A stretch of 64,000 bases of DNA from Buttiauxella brennerae ATCC 51605 (lineage in GTDB: Bacteria > Pseudomonadota > Gammaproteobacteria > Enterobacterales > Enterobacteriaceae): contig NZ_LXER01000011.1 of the NCBI RefSeq assembly GCF_001654925.1, positions 248,001-312,000 of the forward strand, in the 5' to 3' direction. The translations under genes were made by a program, and so were the position numbers. A model generated the notes under the pieces. The model ran no database searches, had not been told where the DNA came from, and saw nothing but the letters and a program-made list of their open reading frames with translations. Position 1 is the first letter of the stretch; each line of letters starts with the position of its first letter. Positions 40,008 through 48,131 of the stretch are shown here, piece after piece.

Positions 40008-41009
40008 TTAAGCCGCGCGGACTTTAGCGATCAGCGCCTGCTTTTCTGCATCTGACAAGAAGGCAATGGTTAAACCATTCTGTTGTGCGGTGCGGATTTG
40101 CGTGGCACTCAGACCCGCTTGTGGCGCGGCAACGGTGTATTCATGAATTATATCGATACCCTGAACAGCCGGGTCATCGGTATTAATGGTCGCCAGCACA
40201 CCTTTATCGAGGAAGGTAATCAGCGGGTGTTTATCCAAAGAGGCCACGGTGCTGGTTTGGATATTGGATGTCAGGCAGGATTCGATACCAATACCGTGTT
40301 CAGCCAGGAAATCCATCAGCGCCGGGTCTTCAATCGCTTTCACGCCATGGCCAATACGCTCAGCGCCAAGTTCACGAATTGCCTGCCAGATACTTTCCGG
40401 GCCAGCCGCTTCGCCGGCATGAACGGTGATATGCCAGCCCGCATCACGCGCACGGTTGAAATGGTTTAAGAACAGGCTACCCGGGAAACCCAGTTCATCG
40501 CCCGCCAGGTCCAGCGCAGTGATTCCATCGCGATGAGCCAGTAATGCTTCCAGCTCAGCAAGGCAAGCAGCCTCACCAAAAGTACGGCTCATGATGCCAA
40601 TCAAACGCGCTTCAATACCAAAGTCACGGCAACCCTGGCGCACACCTTCAATGACCGCTTCGACCACACCGGCAACCGGCAGATTGTGCGTCATTGCCAT
40701 ATAACCCGGCGAAAAACGCAACTCGACATAGTGCAGGCCATTTAAGGCGGCATCTTCAATGTTTTCCCATGCGATGCGGCGGCAGGCATCAAGGTCGGCC
40801 AGAACTTTCACGCCCCAGTCCAGTTTTTGCAGGAAACTCACCAGGTCAGGCGCGGTTTCTACGACTTGTACATGAGGGCGCAGAGACTCAAGAGTATCTG
40901 CCGGAAGTGGCAAATTAAACTGGCGGCCGAGATCGAGGATGGTTTGTGCACGAATATTGCCATCAAGGTGGCGGTGCAAATCAGTTAACGGCAGGGTGGT
41001 ATCAATCAT
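40008..41009 (-). CDS. add: adenosine deaminase
   Basis: Hydrolyses adenosine or deoxyadenosine to inosine or deoxyinosine in purine salvage. The 333 residues match E. coli Add in length. Zinc ligands are read in LHRHLDGN (two His) and ITVHAGE; the catalytic Glu/Asp motifs [12 protein letters not shown] and [10 protein letters not shown] are present, and the conserved GHG is in [13 protein letters not shown]. The start at 41009 ([17 protein letters not shown]) matches the E. coli N-terminus. Confidence 0.97.
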   Translation of the reverse strand: MIDTTLPLTDLHRHLDGNIRAQTILDLGRQFNLPLPADTLESLRPHVQVVETAPDLVSFLQKLDWGVKVLADLDACRRIAWENIEDAALNGLHYVELRFSPGYMAMTHNLPVAGVVEAVIEGVRQGCRDFGIEARLIGIMSRTFGEAACLAELEALLAHRDGITALDLAGDELGFPGSLFLNHFNRARDAGWHITVHAGEAAGPESIWQAIRELGAERIGHGVKAIEDPALMDFLAEHGIGIESCLTSNIQTSTVASLDKHPLITFLDKGVLATINTDDPAVQGIDIIHEYTVAAPQAGLSATQIRTAQQNGLTIAFLSDAEKQALIAKVRAA

Positions 41010-41180
41010 GGTCGCACTCTTTTTTTGATTAAAGTGCGTCACATTATAGCATGAGGTTTTAAGCCACTCTAAGCAAAGATAATCTCATGAATTAAAACGT
41101 AAAAAGTGACCCGAGGGAGATATTTACCACGTAATGTTGTTACGTATTTGTACCTAATCAAGACCCTTGTCGCTCGCCCG

Positions 41181-42008
41181 TTAATCTAATGCCAGGATCT
41201 TCACCGCGTCGCTCTGGAAAACATATCGACACAGAATCTTGTAACTGTCCCGGTCAAAATGTGAAGGGGGAGTGACCATTTCTTTGCCAGACGCGAGAGA
41301 GCTTACTGTTCCCAGATACAACCAGTTATTCAATACATGATATTCGGCTTTATCTCCGGATGTCTCTTCTATGGCAATTCGCCCCGGATAGGGCCAGCTG
41401 CGGATTTTTATCGACTCGAGAGAGTCTTTGAGCCTTTGCTGATGGTTTTCCAGGGTATCTGCCCCGCAGCATGCTCCGCCACATTTGCCCAGCGAGTAGC
41501 GAAAGCAAGCTCTGCCAGCAGATAACTTTTCTAATCCCAGTACGCCATAGCAAAGTTTTTCCTGGTCTGCGAGATCTCGGATTTGCTCAATCGCCGCGTG
41601 TTTGGTTTTGAACAGCCCGAACAAGTCCTGCGCATGCGTGAAATTTGTCTCATTGCTGAAAACAAATTGCGTGGTTTTATCTGTTATACGAAGCGAACAG
41701 AGCTTGCGAGCGATGCGTAATCGTTTGTTGAACAAAGGACTTTGGTTTTTTATCAGTTGCGATTCAAGCAACAGGGCACCAATTTCACCAATGGTCTGGT
41801 GAAATTCAATTCGCGTGGTCATGTGCAGTAATTTCGCTTCAGATTGTGTTCTGAAATGCGACTGGACACGGCTACGAATGTTGATGCTTTTCCCTATGTA
41901 GAGAGGGAAGGTTTGATCTGAACCGTAGAAAATATAGACCCCAGGACTTGAGGGAAGCGTATCGAGGGTATGCCGAAGGTGTTCAGGGTATTGGTATTGT
42001 AGGGTCAT
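41181..42008 (-). CDS. cho: UvrC-like excinuclease Cho
   Basis: A 275-residue homologue of the UvrC N-terminal half, which makes the 3' incision in nucleotide excision repair. A GIY-YIG nuclease domain is at residues 14-95 (SSPGVYIFYGSDQTFPLYIGKS), followed by a UvrC-like cysteine segment (RACFRYSLGKCGGACCG). From memory E. coli Cho has 295 residues, so this copy is slightly shorter. I found no convincing LexA box upstream, unlike the SOS-controlled E. coli gene. Confidence 0.92.
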   Translation of the reverse strand: MTLQYQYPEHLRHTLDTLPSSPGVYIFYGSDQTFPLYIGKSINIRSRVQSHFRTQSEAKLLHMTTRIEFHQTIGEIGALLLESQLIKNQSPLFNKRLRIARKLCSLRITDKTTQFVFSNETNFTHAQDLFGLFKTKHAAIEQIRDLADQEKLCYGVLGLEKLSAGRACFRYSLGKCGGACCGADTLENHQQRLKDSLESIKIRSWPYPGRIAIEETSGDKAEYHVLNNWLYLGTVSSLASGKEMVTPPSHFDRDSYKILCRYVFQSDAVKILALD

Positions 42009-42159
42009 GCTTTAGTTAATTTCATCAGGCAAGAAAACAGAAAGAGTGGGTTGCAAACAATTAAGAGTTGGTCGTGTTTTAACCAGTTCATCGTACTGAT
42101 CAATCAGCACATATGCAACATTACCGAGCGTGGGGGGACTTTTCAGTTACCAAAACCAA

Positions 42160-42177
42160 AGGGGAGTTGCCTCCCCT
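42160..42177 (-). terminator. terminator downstream of malY
   Basis: AGGGGAG and CTCCCCT pair around TTGC. On the minus strand it is followed by TTGGTTTTGG, which suits weak termination after malY. Confidence 0.6.
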
Positions 42178-42208
42178 GATCGTTCGAATTATTCAGATTC
42201 TGGATTTT

Positions 42209-43381
42209 TTACTGCAACGACTTAATCGCCGCAACTAAACGCTTCACGCCTTCTTCGAGCTTCACTCGTGGGCAACCCGCATTCAGGCGCACAAACCCTT
42301 TTCCTTCCTCACCGTAAGTATATCCTGGCATGATGGCGACCTTTTGCTGCTCAATCAGTGCTTTTTGCAGCGCGTTGTCATCAATGCCTAACGGGCGTAA
42401 ATCGATCCATGCCAGATAGGTTGATTCTGGCGGTTGCCAGTTGAGTTGCGGGAACGCGCTGTTCAGCGCATCAGCCACATAGCGAAGATTGCCCTGAAGG
42501 TAAGCGCGCAGTTCATCCAGCCATGCGCTGCCTTCCTGATAAGCGGCAATATGTGCAACAACCGCGAGGATCGCCGGCGATGAAAGTCCATCCTGACCTT
42601 TGAGCACATTCAGGTATTTTTGGCGTTCATCGGCATCGTTAATTAAGCCGTAAGCCCCTGTTAGTGCCGGAATATTAAAGCTCTTTGAGCCAGAGGTGAA
42701 CAGCGCCCACTGACCTTTGCCTACTTCATTCCATGGCGTGTGCTGATGACCTTTCCACACCATATCCATATGAATTTCATCGCTAATCACTCTGACACCG
42801 TGGCGTTCACACAATGCTGCCATGGTTTCCAGTTCGCTGCGCGTCCACACTTTCCCTGTCGGGTTTTGTGGACTGCACAGCAGCATGATTTTGCATTCAG
42901 GCTTTGCCAGCTGGGCTTCGAGTGCTGCCATATCGCACATCCAGTCATTCTCTGTTTTGTGCAGCGGGGCGCTAAACACCTGGCGCTTATTCCCTTCGAT
43001 GGCTTTATAAAAGGCGTCATATGCTGGGGTGTGGACTAATACTGCATCACCGGGTTCTGACCACTGGCGAATCAACTGCGAAACCATGTAAATGACCGAT
43101 GGGCCGTACACCACCGATTCTTTATCAATCGTGCTGTTAAAGCGCGTCTGATACCAGTGAGCAATCGCGCCCAGGAACTCGTCGTTCTTCCAGCGGCTGT
43201 AACCTAACACGCCGTGCGATAAACGTTGTTGAAGTGCGTTGAGGATCACCGGAGCGGTGGGGAAGTCCATATCGGAAATCGTAAAGGGCAGCAGATCGGC
43301 GGCACCGAAACGGTCTGCGACATAATCCCACTGCGTACACCATGTTCCGTGTCGGTCAACGACTTTGGAGAAATCGAACAT
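42209..43381 (-). CDS. malY: MalY, PLP-dependent cystathionine beta-lyase and MalT antagonist
   Basis: A 390-residue fold-type I aminotransferase-like enzyme with C-S lyase activity. In E. coli it also inhibits the activator MalT. The PLP lysine is in TSGSKSFNIPALTGAYG. From memory MFDFSKVVDRHGTWCTQWDYVADRFG matches the E. coli start, so Met at 43381 is chosen; an upstream frame adds five residues. It follows malX by 41 bases in one operon repressed by MalI. Confidence 0.95.
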   Translation of the reverse strand: MFDFSKVVDRHGTWCTQWDYVADRFGAADLLPFTISDMDFPTAPVILNALQQRLSHGVLGYSRWKNDEFLGAIAHWYQTRFNSTIDKESVVYGPSVIYMVSQLIRQWSEPGDAVLVHTPAYDAFYKAIEGNKRQVFSAPLHKTENDWMCDMAALEAQLAKPECKIMLLCSPQNPTGKVWTRSELETMAALCERHGVRVISDEIHMDMVWKGHQHTPWNEVGKGQWALFTSGSKSFNIPALTGAYGLINDADERQKYLNVLKGQDGLSSPAILAVVAHIAAYQEGSAWLDELRAYLQGNLRYVADALNSAFPQLNWQPPESTYLAWIDLRPLGIDDNALQKALIEQQKVAIMPGYTYGEEGKGFVRLNAGCPRVKLEEGVKRLVAAIKSLQ

Positions 43382-43422
43382 ATCACCTCGCAACAAGCGG
43401 GCGCCGGAGCGCCCGTTGTGAT

Positions 43423-45015
43423 TTACGCCTGAGCTGTTTGCATCAGATGCGCCATTTCATCTTTCACCGACTGGACCTGCGGCCCAATCACCACTTGCAG
43501 ATTGTGCTGGTTAAGTTGCACGACGCCAATTGCGCGCAGGTTTTTCAGCGCAGCGCTGTCAACCAAAGCCATATCTTTCACCGACATACGCAGGCGAGTG
43601 ATGCAGTTATCGAGAGAGACGATATTTTCAGCACCGCCGAGTGCGGCCAGCATAGCGGGAACATTGTAGCCGGATTTGCCAACCTGTCCGGCAATCGCTT
43701 TTTCAGCGCTGCTGGTGGTGTCAATATCGCGCCCTGGCGTTTTGATATTGAAGTGGGTAATGGCGAAGCGGAAGATGGCGTAATACGCGCCAAACCAGAT
43801 AGCGGCTACCAGCGGCACCAGGTACCATTTTGTTGCCAGGCCATGCAGAATGCCGAACACCACGAAGTCGATAATGTTGCCATCGGTGTTCCCAATAGTC
43901 ACACCCAGTACCGCCATGATGGTAAAGCCCAGGCCAGTCAACAACGCGTGGATGATATACAGAACCGGAGCAACAAACAGGAACAGGAATTCCAGTGGTT
44001 CTGTGGTGCCGCCAACAACGCAGGCGATCACACCAGAAATCAGCAGGCCTTTAATTTTATGACGGTTTTCCGGGCGTGCGCAGTGGTACATCGCCAGTGC
44101 GGCACCAGGCAAACCACCCAGGAAGGCGGGCATTTTACCTTGCGAGAGGAAGCGAGTGGCACTTTCAGAGAAACCATGTACGCTCGGGCAGCTTAACTGC
44201 GCCTGGAAGATAGTCAGTGCGCCACTGACGTTCTGACCACAAACATCCATGGTGCCGCCAGCATCAGTAAAGCGAATCAGTGCAACCAGGATATGATGCA
44301 AACCGAATGGCAGTAACAGGCGCTCACCGGTACCGAAAATCATCGGCCCAAAGACGCCAGCACTGTTAATCATATTACCCAGCGCGTTGATTCCGGCAGC
44401 AAAGACCGGCCAAATCAGTGGGATAACCAGACCGACCAAACCCATCACCACGGTGGTGATGATTGGCACAAAGCGGGTACCGCCGAAGAACGCCAGCGCA
44501 TCCGGCAGGCGCACATTGTGGAAACGTTCGTGAAGCAGGAAAACAATCACCCCGACAATTACTGCACCCAGAATACCGGTGTCGATAGACTGAATACCGA
44601 GAATGCTTTGGATGTTATTGGCTTTCAGAATCGCGGCATCTGTAGTCGGCAGAATGCCTTTCGCGGTTAACCAGAAGTTCACCGCAAGGTTCATGACTGC
44701 GTAGCCAACAAAACCGGCAAACGCGGCAACACCTTTGTTTTCACGCGCAAGTCCCAACGGGATTGCGATACAGAACATGATTGGCAGGAAGCTAAACGCA
44801 AACGAGCCAACTTTGCTCATCCAGGTGAAGATCAGCTGTAAAACGGGGTTGCCTAACGCAGGCAGCAACGTCACAACATCGTGGCTGCTTAATGAGCTAC
44901 CAATGCCAAGCATGATGCCGCAGAACGACAGCAGCGCCACTGGCAGCATAAAGGTTTTGCCAAGGTTTTGAAAAAACTCCCAAAGCGTAATTTTTTGTGG
45001 TGTATTAGCCGCCAT
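43423..45015 (-). CDS. malX: PTS maltose/glucose-type EIICB component MalX
   Basis: A 530-residue glucose-family PTS permease. The EIIC domain is N-terminal (about residues 10-420, with MYHCARPENRHKIKGLLISG and GGTTEPLEFLFLF). The EIIB domain is C-terminal with the phosphorylation cysteine in DNCITRLRMSVKD. In E. coli it can transport glucose and maltose. It is first in malXY and transcribed away from malI, with two MalI operators between. Confidence 0.95.
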   Translation of the reverse strand: MAANTPQKITLWEFFQNLGKTFMLPVALLSFCGIMLGIGSSLSSHDVVTLLPALGNPVLQLIFTWMSKVGSFAFSFLPIMFCIAIPLGLARENKGVAAFAGFVGYAVMNLAVNFWLTAKGILPTTDAAILKANNIQSILGIQSIDTGILGAVIVGVIVFLLHERFHNVRLPDALAFFGGTRFVPIITTVVMGLVGLVIPLIWPVFAAGINALGNMINSAGVFGPMIFGTGERLLLPFGLHHILVALIRFTDAGGTMDVCGQNVSGALTIFQAQLSCPSVHGFSESATRFLSQGKMPAFLGGLPGAALAMYHCARPENRHKIKGLLISGVIACVVGGTTEPLEFLFLFVAPVLYIIHALLTGLGFTIMAVLGVTIGNTDGNIIDFVVFGILHGLATKWYLVPLVAAIWFGAYYAIFRFAITHFNIKTPGRDIDTTSSAEKAIAGQVGKSGYNVPAMLAALGGAENIVSLDNCITRLRMSVKDMALVDSAALKNLRAIGVVQLNQHNLQVVIGPQVQSVKDEMAHLMQTAQA

Positions 45016-45070
45016 AACGACTCCTTTAACCCTGGTTAATAAATGAGTAGTGGTACAAAACGAAGCGGAT

Positions 45071-45086
45071 GATAAAACGTTTTACC
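45071..45086. promoter_or_regulatory. MalI operator, malX-proximal
   Basis: GATAAAACGTTTTACC matches the palindromic MalI site GATAAAACGTTTTATC at 15 of 16 positions. It lies 56 bases upstream of the malX start. Confidence 0.88.
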
Positions 45087-45149
45087 AACCTTTATTGCGT
45101 GGTAGTTCACAGATTTTAAGCTCGGCAGAGTGCCTAATACATCCATTGG

Positions 45150-45165
45150 GGTTAAACGTTTTATC
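45150..45165. promoter_or_regulatory. MalI operator, malI-proximal
   Basis: GGTTAAACGTTTTATC matches the MalI palindrome at 14 of 16 positions. It lies 37 bases upstream of malI and probably mediates autorepression. Confidence 0.85.
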
Positions 45166-45201
45166 ACCATATTTTAGAGTCATGGAGGGTTCGTCTCGCT
45201 G

Positions 45202-46236
45202 ATGACGACTCAGGAAAAGAAGATAACCATTAACGAAGTTGCTGAAGCCGCTGGCGTTTCTGTCACCACCGTTTCTTTGGTGCTCAGTGGCAAAGGCCGT
45301 ATTTCACCGGCGACAGGTTTACGCGTTAATGAAGCCATCGAAAAATTAGGATTTGTGCGCAACCGGCAGGCTGTTTCCTTACGCGGCGGGCAGAGTGGCG
45401 TGATTGGTTTAATTGTGCGTGATTTGTGCAATCCATTTTATGCCGAGCTTACGGCAGGCTTAACGGACGAGTTAGAAAAGCAGGGCAAATTGCTGTTTCT
45501 GACACAAAGCGGTGCGCAAGGCCAACACATGCAGCGCTGCTTCGACATGCTGGTCGCGCAGGGCGTGGATGGCATTATTGTCGCAGGTGCAGCAGGACAG
45601 GGCGCCGAGATGCGTATTATTGCTGAGCAGAAAAACCTGCCGCTGGTTTTTGCCTCGCGTGCCAGCTATCTCGATGAAGCCGATATTATCCGGCCCGATA
45701 ATATGCAGGCCGCACAGCTAGTTACCGAACATTTGATCAAGCGCGGGCATCAGCGTATTGCCTGGCTGGGTGGCGACGGTGCGTCGTTAACCCGCGCGGA
45801 ACGCGTCGGTGGTTATTGCGCCACATTGTTGAAATTCGGTTTGCCGTTCCACAGCGAATGGATAATCGAGTGCGAGCCAAGCCAGAAAAAGGCAGCCGAT
45901 GCGATCACTACGCTTTTGCAGCACAATCCGACCATCACCGCCGTGCTTTGCCACAACAGCACCGTGGCGATGGGCGCATGGTTTGGTTTACTTCGCGCAG
46001 GCCGGCAGAGCGGCGAAGGGAGTATCGACAGCTATTACGACAGGCATGTGGCGCTGGCCGCTTTTGCTGAAGTGATGGACGAGGAACTCGACGATTTGCC
46101 ACTCACCTGGGTTTCCACCCCCGCCCGTGAAATAGGCCGCAGCGCAGGCCAGCGGATTATCAAACGAGTGCAAAACGATAACGAAGAAGCCCGCAGCCAG
46201 ATTATGCCTGCGAGATTGGTAATACGTAAAAACTGA
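45202..46236 (+). CDS. malI: maltose regulon repressor MalI
   Basis: A 344-residue LacI/GalR repressor of malXY. The helix-turn-helix is ITINEVAEAAGVSVTTVSLVLSGKGRIS, then the hinge VRNRQAVSLRGGQSG, then the inducer-binding domain (GVIGLIVRDLCNPFYAEL ... RADNMQAAQLVTEHLIKRG-like). It is close to E. coli MalI over the full length from memory. It is divergent from malX. Confidence 0.95.
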   Translation: MTTQEKKITINEVAEAAGVSVTTVSLVLSGKGRISPATGLRVNEAIEKLGFVRNRQAVSLRGGQSGVIGLIVRDLCNPFYAELTAGLTDELEKQGKLLFLTQSGAQGQHMQRCFDMLVAQGVDGIIVAGAAGQGAEMRIIAEQKNLPLVFASRASYLDEADIIRPDNMQAAQLVTEHLIKRGHQRIAWLGGDGASLTRAERVGGYCATLLKFGLPFHSEWIIECEPSQKKAADAITTLLQHNPTITAVLCHNSTVAMGAWFGLLRAGRQSGEGSIDSYYDRHVALAAFAEVMDEELDDLPLTWVSTPAREIGRSAGQRIIKRVQNDNEEARSQIMPARLVIRKN

Positions 46237-46257
46237 AAAGCCTCCCGCGGGAGGCTT
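46236..46257 (+). terminator. terminator after malI
   Basis: AAGCCTCCCGCGGGAGGCTT is a perfect palindrome starting 1-2 bases after the malI stop. The same left arm, AAGCCTCCCGC, recurs in the terminator at 47999-48023 on the other side of the Hcp island. Confidence 0.75.
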
Positions 46258-46260
46258 ACT

Positions 46261-46482
46261 ACCCCATCCAAATATCACCCGACACGCGTCACCGGTGCGG
46301 ATAAAACCGTCCAGCTTAACCATAAATGGAACGATGAAACTTTCAGCCCGAAAGAGGGCCAATGCTATTTGTGTGGCATCTGGAGCAAGATGGGCACTGC
46401 ATTCAAAGACAATGACCTCACCGTGCAATTAATGCGGTGGTATACCCCCTCTATTTGTATGACTTTTACTCCAGCGTTATGA
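46261..46482 (+). pseudogene. headless coding fragment, unknown
   Basis: An open stretch of 73 codons with no start codon at its beginning, directly after the malI terminator. It ends at TGA 46480-46482. The translation looks protein-like, with TGADKTVQLNHKWNDETFSP and EGQCYLCGIWSKMGTAFKDN. It may be the 3' remnant of a gene from the secretion-related island that follows. I do not recognise the family, and a chance open frame cannot be excluded. Confidence 0.35.
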
Positions 46483-46513
46483 TGCTGTTCTCTGAGTTAA
46501 ATGGACTTAAAAC

Positions 46514-46963
46514 ATGGATACGGTTGAAGAATTAGGCGGCACTTATTTTTATAAAGGTATAGGTAATATTTCGGCAGGTGAGTTATTTTTTTGGATTCTA
46601 ATGGATGAGATTGGGGAACAGATGGGAGGCATAGGCGATCTGGGGACTGTTGCGCTGATTCTTCTCGGCCAACCGACACAAGGGACTCGGCAAAAGATGC
46701 GTACTGCAACGGTTGGAACTTCCGTAGCCTCAATTTATGCCAGGCGATATCTGGATGTAGCACTTCCATTCCAACTGCCTACGTTTACCAATCAGAGTAT
46801 TAAATATCTGAAACCTATGTGGGTGAATAATCTTGGTAAGTTCGTTGGTCGTGCGGTACCGGTAATAGGATGGATTTTACTTGCCAGTGACGTGTCTACC
46901 ATCGTTTATAAAGCCACGTCGCATTATAATAAAATAGCTAGAGGTCACGATAAAATATGGTAA
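46514..46963 (+). CDS. hypothetical membrane-associated protein of the Hcp island
   Basis: A 149-residue protein starting MDTVEELGGTYFYKGIGN. Two hydrophobic stretches are visible: residues about 40-53 (GIGDLGTVALILLG) and about 113-132 (FVGRAVPVIGWILLASDVST). From memory it resembles a family of small enterobacterial proteins of unknown function annotated after Salmonella STM2901. Overlap by 7 bases with a DUF1493-type gene and a nearby hcp suggest a type VI effector or immunity role, but that is inference. The Shine-Dalgarno sequence is poor and the DNA is AT-rich relative to flanking housekeeping genes. Confidence 0.7.
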   Translation: MDTVEELGGTYFYKGIGNISAGELFFWILMDEIGEQMGGIGDLGTVALILLGQPTQGTRQKMRTATVGTSVASIYARRYLDVALPFQLPTFTNQSIKYLKPMWVNNLGKFVGRAVPVIGWILLASDVSTIVYKATSHYNKIARGHDKIW

Positions 46964-47283
46964 CAGATGAAGATGTTCTGTCTTTTTTCAGGAAAAAACT
47001 ACCTGAACAAGGCACGCTGACATTCAAACGCATTCCATTAAAATTGGATGATGCTTTGCAGGATTACTGCGATCCAGACGATGTGGTTTATGCAATCACT
47101 GATTTTGGTGAAAGGTTTGATATTGATGTTTCTGCTATCGATTGCAACAATTATTACCCGTGGAAGGTGGAATGGTTTTTCAGAAAATGGTTTACCAAGA
47201 AACCAGTTCTGCAAACTAAAAAACCACTAACTGTTAGAATGTTTGCTGAGTCTGCGAAAGCGGGACGTTGGCTTTATGATTAA
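46957..47283 (+). CDS. DUF1493-family small protein
   Basis: A 108-residue protein. The DUF1493 pattern is visible: MVTDEDVLSFFRKKLPEQ at the start, then DDALQDYCDPDDVVYAITDFGERFDIDVS and YYPWKVEWFFRKW. The fold has been compared to acyl-carrier proteins; the function is unknown. The ATG lies inside the end of the previous gene (ATATGGTAA), so the two are coupled and probably act together, possibly as a toxin and its partner. It is convergent with hcp. Confidence 0.75.
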   Translation: MVTDEDVLSFFRKKLPEQGTLTFKRIPLKLDDALQDYCDPDDVVYAITDFGERFDIDVSAIDCNNYYPWKVEWFFRKWFTKKPVLQTKKPLTVRMFAESAKAGRWLYD

Positions 47284-47303
47284 GGGGTTGATGCCCCTTG
47301 CCA

Positions 47304-47789
47304 TTAACCTACTGCTCGTTCATTCCAGGCATCCGCAAAGACCACATTACCGTCACAGTATTTCCAGGTAATTTTTGCGTAGCGAAGCTGAATACTTTCC
47401 ATGTGCCCTGTGCCGGGAACATTTTTGATGTCGTGCATTATCGGGGTTATGGAAACCACTTTCACCCCCTCAAGCATCATGTTGAAATATTCCACTTCCT
47501 GACCCGCATCATTGATGCGATACCACTTAATTTCAGCCGAATGAAGAGTTTGCCCCGTAGCAACAGCCTTATATAAATACGGGCTTGAAGAATCAAACTC
47601 CTTTTCAATCACCATGGCTGCATGTTGGCGAGTCCCGGTTAATTTACCGGTTGCGTTATCAGTTGGAATATTTAGATTATGAGTAAATCCGACAACCTCG
47701 ATGCTGCCCTCACGTTTGTTTACATCCACTGAACCTTTGATGTCTGCGCCACCATCATCTTTTAGCCATAAATATGCGGGTATTGCCAT
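47304..47789 (-). CDS. hcp: type VI secretion system tube protein Hcp (orphan)
   Basis: A 161-residue Hcp-family protein that would stack as hexameric rings in the T6SS inner tube. Family features are MAIPAYLWLKDDGGADIKGSV, the EVVGFTHNLNIPTDNATGKLTGTRQH region and the C-terminal YAKITWKYCDGNVVFADAWNE. No other structural T6SS gene is in the window, so it is an orphan copy. The start at 47789 is favoured by AAGGA 8 bases upstream; the earlier Met at 47798 overlaps that Shine-Dalgarno sequence. Confidence 0.9.
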   Translation of the reverse strand: MAIPAYLWLKDDGGADIKGSVDVNKREGSIEVVGFTHNLNIPTDNATGKLTGTRQHAAMVIEKEFDSSSPYLYKAVATGQTLHSAEIKWYRINDAGQEVEYFNMMLEGVKVVSITPIMHDIKNVPGTGHMESIQLRYAKITWKYCDGNVVFADAWNERAVG

Positions 47790-47998
47790 TTTGATCATCC
47801 TTGTTTGTTTACAGTAATTACCCTAATAAAATAACCAACCCGTACATCAGCACCTAACGATAATTCATTTTTTATTTAAGGGGGTATATTTACATTCATA
47901 CAGATAATAGATTGATTATTTTTATTCACATTAAAGATTAATACTTCTGCTGTGTCCTGAAATAAATTCTTTTATTTCTAGAGTTAATGACTAAAAAA

Positions 47999-48023
47999 GA
48001 AGCCTCCCGCATTGGGAGGCTTT
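47999..48023. terminator. second AAGCCTCCCGC hairpin flanking the Hcp island
   Basis: GAAGCCTCCCGC and GGGAGGCTTT pair around a short ATT loop, with an A-run before and TTT after. It is closely related to the malI terminator at 46236-46257, so the island at 46258-47998 is bracketed by two copies. Confidence 0.65.
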
Positions 48024-48045
48024 AGACAGCTTACAAAGCTTTTTC

Positions 48046-48117
48046 GTAGATCGGATTAGTGTAGCGCATCCGGTCACATGCACATATTAGGTGGATGATG
48101 CTCTCGCTTAACACCCT
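48046..48117. repeat. paired palindromic repeat (GGTGGAT family)
   Basis: Unit 1 is 48046-48075 (GTAGATCGGATTAGTGTAGC...ATCCGGTC) and unit 2 is 48089-48117 (AGGTGGATGATGCTCTCGCT...). It lies immediately downstream of ydgA and is related to the copies at 21619 and 32907. Confidence 0.55.
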
Positions 48118-48131
48118 CCAAAACATGCAAT

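Larger units (their letters stand above)
47790..48131. other. intergenic region upstream of hcp
   Basis: A 342-base spacer. The hcp-proximal 190 bases are AT-rich and probably hold the hcp promoter. It then contains a terminator-like palindrome (47999-48023) and a pair of palindromic repeats (48046-48117). No gene is visible. Confidence 0.5.

Noticed and set aside
42009-42140. LexA box upstream of cho
   Set aside because: CTGATTGATCAG is palindromic but too short and does not fit CTGT-N8-ACAG.
46441-47888. Ten-base inverted repeat TATACCCCCT / AGGGGGTATA at 46441 and 47879 as transposon ends of the Hcp island
   Set aside because: A 10-base match within two windows of this size can occur by chance, no target-site duplication adjoins it, and no transposase is present.
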